DNA of 8,224 nucleotides from Lamprocystis purpurea. GTDB lineage: Bacteria; Pseudomonadota; Gammaproteobacteria; Chromatiales; Chromatiaceae. The translations under genes and the position numbers were made by a program. Below, piece by piece: positions 4,669-8,224 of the stretch. The notes below the pieces were generated by a model. That model was given only the letters and a program-made list of their open reading frames with translations. It searched no databases and was not told the DNA's origin. The stretch covers positions 1-8,224 of the forward strand of contig DYRB01000112.1 of NCBI GenBank assembly GCA_020718945.1, given 5' to 3'. Each line of letters starts with the position of its first letter. Position 1 is the stretch's first letter.

Positions 4669-7600
4669 CACCCGGCCCCGGCCAGGGCGGCGGCGGCCTC
4701 CACGTCCACGGCCACCAGGCGGGAGACCCCGGGCTCGTGCATGGTCACGCCCAGCAGGTGGTCGGAGATCTCCATGGTCACCTTGTTGTGGGTGATGAAG
4801 ATGAACTGGACCTGGGTGGACATGGAGCGCACCAGTTCGCAGAAGCGCCCGACGTTGGCGTCGTCCAAGGGGGCGTCCACCTCGTCGAGCATGCAGAAGG
4901 GGGCTGGGTTGAGCTGGAATATGGCGAACACCAGGGCCACGGCGGTGAGCGCCTTCTCCCCGCCGGAGAGCAGGTGGATGCTGGAATTGCGCTTGCCCGG
5001 GGGGCGCGCCATAACGGTGACACCGGTCTCCAGCAGGTCCTCGCCGGTGAGTTCCAGATAGGCGTTGCCGCCGCCGAACAGCTTGGGAAAGAGCTGCTGG
5101 AACCCCTGGTTGACCTGGTCGTAGGTATCCTTGAAGCGCCCGCGGGTCTCCCGGTCGATCTTGCGGATGGCCGCCTCCAGGGTCTCCAGGGAGCGGGCTA
5201 TGTCGTCGTGCTGGGCGTCCAGGTAGCGCTTGCGCTCGGACTGCTCGTTGAACTCGTCGATGGCGGCCAGGTTGATGGCCCCCAGGCGGGCGATGCGGGC
5301 CTCGACCTTGGCCAGTTCCTCCGCCCAGGCCGGCTCCGTGGCCGCCGGGTCCAGGTTGGCCAAGACCTCCGAGGGGATCAGACTTGATTCCGTAAGCTGC
5401 TCCTCCAGGGTGCGGCGACGCACCAGACGTTCCTGACGGGCCAGGCGCAGCTCGTCCAGGGCCCGGGCCCGCTCCCGGGCGGTCTGCTCGGCGCGGTTGC
5501 GCTCCTGCTCCAGGGCCCGCACCGAGGCGTCGATCTGCTCCATGCGGTCCCGGGCGGCGGCCAGTTCCGCCTCCACGGTCAGGCGCTGCTCCAACTGCTC
5601 GGCCAGCAGCTCCTGGCGCTCGGCCAGGGGCTCGACCAATTCTTCGATGGCCTCGGTGAGTTCTTCCCGCCGGGACAGGGCCTGGGCCTGCTGGGCGCTG
5701 GCCCGCTCCAGGCTGCGTTCGGTGGCGACGCGGGCGGCGCGCTTGGACTCGCAACCCACGGCCAGGGACTGGGCCCGTTCCCGGGCGCTCTGCTCGGCGG
5801 AGCGCGCAAGGGCCAGGGCCTCGCGCAGACTGACCCGGCGCTCCGCCAATGCCTCGCGCCGCCCGGTGGCGGTCTCTATGGCCTCCAGGTCCGCGTGCAG
5901 ACGCTCCCGGGTCTCTTCCATTTCCTCGAGGGCGGCGACCCGGGCCTCGGCCAGCTCTTCCAGTTCGGCCCCCAGGGCGGCGCGGCGTTCGTTCTGCTGC
6001 TCCAGGCGGCTGCGCTTGGCGGCCAGGTCGGAGCGCACCGCGGACAGCTCCCGGTTGAGCCGGGCCAGGTCATCGCCGGCCTGGGCACGGGCCGCCTCGG
6101 TGGCGCGCCGAATGTCCGCCAGGCCGTCCACCGCCTCTGCAAGGCCCACGGCCTTGGCCTCCAGGTCCGCCATCTCCCGGACCAGGGCCCGCACCTCCTC
6201 GCCCCGGGCTATGACCCCATCCATGGCCGCCCCGGACCCCGGGGTACGCACCCAGTCGGGCCCCACCAGGACCCCATCCCGGGTGACGATGCGCCCGCCC
6301 GGGGGCAGGTCGCGGCGGGCGGCGAGCGCCGCGGGCAGGTCCGCGGCCACCCGCACCCCGCCGAGCAGCCCATGCAGGGGCCAGGGGCAGCGCACCCGGG
6401 CCAACAGGTCGTCCGGGTGCTGGTCAGGGCTGGGCCGCGGTGCCGCGGTGTCGTACAGGGTCAGGGCCCCGGGGACCCCCTGCCCTGCCTGGGCATGGCC
6501 GTCCAGGTCGGCGGTACACAGGGCCCCCAGGTGGTCGGCCAGGGCGACCTCCAGGGCCCGGTCCCAACCGGGCTCGGCCTCCAGGTGATCCACCAGCCGG
6601 GCGGCCCCGGTCAGGCCGCAGGCCCGCAGCCAGTCGCTCAAGCCCGCGTCCGGCTCGCTCAGGGCCGCCTCCTGGAGGGCGGCCAGGGCGGCGTGGCGGC
6701 CCCGGGCCTGTTGCAGGTCGGTGCGGGCCAGGTCCAGGGCCTGGCCCAGGTCCCGGGCCTGACCCTCGACTGCTGCCAGGGCGGCGCGGGCCTGGCCCTG
6801 GGCCGACTCGGCCGCGTCGAGCTGACCGGCCAGGTCCTCGGCCTGCTCGGTCAGGGCCTCGATGCGCTCGGCCAGCTCGCCGACCTCCAGGCGCCCCAGT
6901 TCAGTCTCCAGGCGCAGGCCGCGTTGGCGTTCCTGCTCCAGGCGCTGCTCCAGGTGGTTGATACGGGCCCGCTCGACCTGGGCGCGCTGGGCAGGCGCGG
7001 CGGCGGCCTGGTTGAACTCGTCCCAGTCCCGCTCCCAGGCGGCCAGGGCCGCCTCGGCGGCGGCGACCTGCCCCCCGGCGACGCCCTGGGCGACGCGGGC
7101 TTGCGCCAGGTCCGGTTCCTCCTGGGCCAGGGCGGAGGCCAGCTCGGCCAGGAGTTGGGTATCGCGCTCCAGGTGGACCTGGCCCCCGGCCAGCTCCTGG
7201 CCCAGGCGGGCCAGCTCGGTCTCCTGGCGCGAGCGGGTCTCCCGGGCGTACTGGATGGCCTGCTCCAGGCGGGCGATCTCCGAGCCCACGGCGTAGAAGC
7301 GCCCCTGGACCTGGTTGAATCGCTCGGAAGCGGCGGTGTAGGCCTCGCGGCTGGCCTCGATGTCGGCCTCCAGGCGACGCTGGCGGGCGATCTCCGCCTC
7401 CACCGCGTTGTCCTGCTCAGCCAGGGTCCGGTCCTGGGCGGCGATCTCGGTGTCCAGGGCGCGCCAGCGCAGGGCCTTCAGCTCCGCGTCCAGGCGCCGC
7501 TCCTCGCCCTTGAACTGCTGGTACTTCTGGGCCACCGCCGCCTGGCGCTCCAGGTGGGCGAGCTGCTTGGCCACCTCGTCGCGCAGGTCCGTGAGGCGAT

Positions 7601-8174
7601 CCAGGTTGTCCTGGGTGGCCCGCATGCGCGACTCGGTCTCCTTGCGCCGCTCCTTGTACTTGGATATGCCGGCCGCCTCTTCCAGGAACAGGCGCAGGTC
7701 CTCCGGCTTGGCCTCGATGAGCCGGGAGACCATGCCCTGCTCGATGATGGAGTAGGAGCGCGGCCCCAGGCCGGTGCCGAGGAACAGGTCCTGGATGTCG
7801 CGGCGGCGGCAGCGGGCGCTGTTCAAAAAATAGGCGGACTGGCCGTCCCGGGACACCTGGCGCTTGACCGAGATCTGGGCGTACTTGGCGTACTCACCCC
7901 CGGCGGAGCCGTCGGCGTTGTCGAAGACCATCTCGATGCTGGCCGTACCCACCGGCTTGCGCCCGCTGGAGCCGTTGAAAATGACGTCGGCCATGGACTG
8001 GCCGCGCAGCATCTTGGCCGAGGACTCCCCCATGACCCAGCGGACCGCGTCTATGACGTTGGATTTGCCGCAGCCGTTGGGCCCCACGATCCCCACCAGG
8101 TTGCTGGGGAACGGGACCGTGGTGGGGTCCACGAAGGACTTGAATCCGGCGAGTTTGATCTTCTCCAGGCGCAT
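4668..8174 (-). CDS. smc: Chromosome segregation protein SMC
   Basis: This is a complete 1168-residue SMC ATPase, the core of the bacterial condensin that compacts and segregates the chromosome as a homodimer, usually with ScpA and ScpB. The N-terminal head carries Walker A GPNGCGKS (31-38) and the strongly conserved FLGTGLGPRSYSIIEQGMVSRLIEAKPEDLR region (about 131-161). Long coiled coils rich in Ala, Glu, Arg and Leu span about 170-500 and 660-960. They flank a globular hinge at about 505-655 (WLRACGLTGAARLVDHL to GRIVTRDGVLVGPDW). The C-terminal head has LGAINLAAIDEF (964-975), the ABC signature LSGGEKA (1069-1075), Walker B FCMLDE (1093-1098), the D-loop APLDDAN and His1129 in FITHNK. The length matches gammaproteobacterial SMC. 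The MRLEKIKLAGFKSFVDPT start is canonical, though no Shine-Dalgarno is evident. The stop overlaps a dispersed repeat, and zipA, the usual downstream neighbour in pseudomonads, is not next. Confidence 0.98.
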   Translation of the reverse strand: MRLEKIKLAGFKSFVDPTTVPFPSNLVGIVGPNGCGKSNVIDAVRWVMGESSAKMLRGQSMADVIFNGSSGRKPVGTASIEMVFDNADGSAGGEYAKYAQISVKRQVSRDGQSAYFLNSARCRRRDIQDLFLGTGLGPRSYSIIEQGMVSRLIEAKPEDLRLFLEEAAGISKYKERRKETESRMRATQDNLDRLTDLRDEVAKQLAHLERQAAVAQKYQQFKGEERRLDAELKALRWRALDTEIAAQDRTLAEQDNAVEAEIARQRRLEADIEASREAYTAASERFNQVQGRFYAVGSEIARLEQAIQYARETRSRQETELARLGQELAGGQVHLERDTQLLAELASALAQEEPDLAQARVAQGVAGGQVAAAEAALAAWERDWDEFNQAAAAPAQRAQVERARINHLEQRLEQERQRGLRLETELGRLEVGELAERIEALTEQAEDLAGQLDAAESAQGQARAALAAVEGQARDLGQALDLARTDLQQARGRHAALAALQEAALSEPDAGLSDWLRACGLTGAARLVDHLEAEPGWDRALEVALADHLGALCTADLDGHAQAGQGVPGALTLYDTAAPRPSPDQHPDDLLARVRCPWPLHGLLGGVRVAADLPAALAARRDLPPGGRIVTRDGVLVGPDWVRTPGSGAAMDGVIARGEEVRALVREMADLEAKAVGLAEAVDGLADIRRATEAARAQAGDDLARLNRELSAVRSDLAAKRSRLEQQNERRAALGAELEELAEARVAALEEMEETRERLHADLEAIETATGRREALAERRVSLREALALARSAEQSARERAQSLAVGCESKRAARVATERSLERASAQQAQALSRREELTEAIEELVEPLAERQELLAEQLEQRLTVEAELAAARDRMEQIDASVRALEQERNRAEQTARERARALDELRLARQERLVRRRTLEEQLTESSLIPSEVLANLDPAATEPAWAEELAKVEARIARLGAINLAAIDEFNEQSERKRYLDAQHDDIARSLETLEAAIRKIDRETRGRFKDTYDQVNQGFQQLFPKLFGGGNAYLELTGEDLLETGVTVMARPPGKRNSSIHLLSGGEKALTAVALVFAIFQLNPAPFCMLDEVDAPLDDANVGRFCELVRSMSTQVQFIFITHNKVTMEISDHLLGVTMHEPGVSRLVAVDVEAAAALAGAG

Positions 8175-8224
8175 CGCGGCAAGATACCCGAGAAGGGGGT
8201 TTTGGGCGAGGTTTGTCCCCTGCC
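8175..8224 (-). other. smc upstream leader, incomplete
   Basis: Only 50 bp before the smc ATG are in the window. They hold no gene, no strong ribosome-binding site and no convincing -10 element; the nearest purine-rich stretch is TCGGG about 14 bases before the ATG. The smc promoter probably lies outside the window, or smc is co-transcribed with a gene further right. Confidence 0.5.

Noticed and set aside
4668..8174. Very frequent CCAGG / GGCCAGG words on the plus strand, possibly Chi- or KOPS-like skewed motifs
   Set aside because: The words arise from common CTG-GCC (Leu-Ala) and related codons in the coiled coil. No excess beyond codon use could be shown.

Overview
The window is about 70% GC by eye. 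It holds six genes, all read on the minus strand, so transcription runs from high to low coordinates. Five are complete or nearly so and the sixth is cut by the left edge. The SMC protein has the form typical of gammaproteobacteria. Together with the GC content, the Uma2-family gene and the dispersed CGCAAAT repeats, it suggests a GC-rich gammaproteobacterium, perhaps a purple sulfur bacterium (Chromatiales). That placement is inference from the sequence alone.

Layout in transcription order: (1) 8174-4668, smc, the chromosome-segregation ATPase, complete. (2) 4668-4613, a 56-bp AT-richer dispersed repeat that starts on the smc stop codon, fills the gap, and supplies the first codons of the next gene. 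(3) 4622-3678, an alpha/beta hydrolase of the acetyl xylan esterase / cephalosporin-C deacetylase type. (4) 3455-2886, a Uma2-family PD-(D/E)XK nuclease-like protein. (5) A 26-bp palindrome at 2823-2848. (6) 2748-1537, a membrane PAP2 phosphatase with an unusual extracytoplasmic beta-rich tail. (7) 1504-1409, a REP/REPIN-like hairpin cluster. (8) 1346-372, an ArnC-like polyprenyl-phosphate glycosyltransferase. (9) 371-53, a gene-free stretch packed with repeats, including an inverted second copy of the 56-bp element. (10) 52-1, the first 17 codons of what looks like an ArnD-like polysaccharide deacetylase.

Function: smc is a housekeeping gene. The PAP2 protein, the glycosyltransferase and the deacetylase start all belong to families that act on polyprenyl-phosphate or lipid A-type substrates at the inner membrane, so a small envelope-modification cluster is plausible. 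The glycosyltransferase lacks the first Asp of its DxD motif, and the deacetylase start has lost both acidic residues of its first motif. The pair may therefore have diverged or decayed. The hydrolase and Uma2 genes have no evident link to this theme.

The most notable structural feature is that two near-identical inverted copies of one repeat (53 of 56 positions match) bracket the four accessory genes. One copy sits on the smc stop codon, where many gammaproteobacteria have zipA. No CRISPR array, phage, transposase, tRNA or rRNA gene was seen, and no clearly new defence or biosynthetic system is demonstrated.
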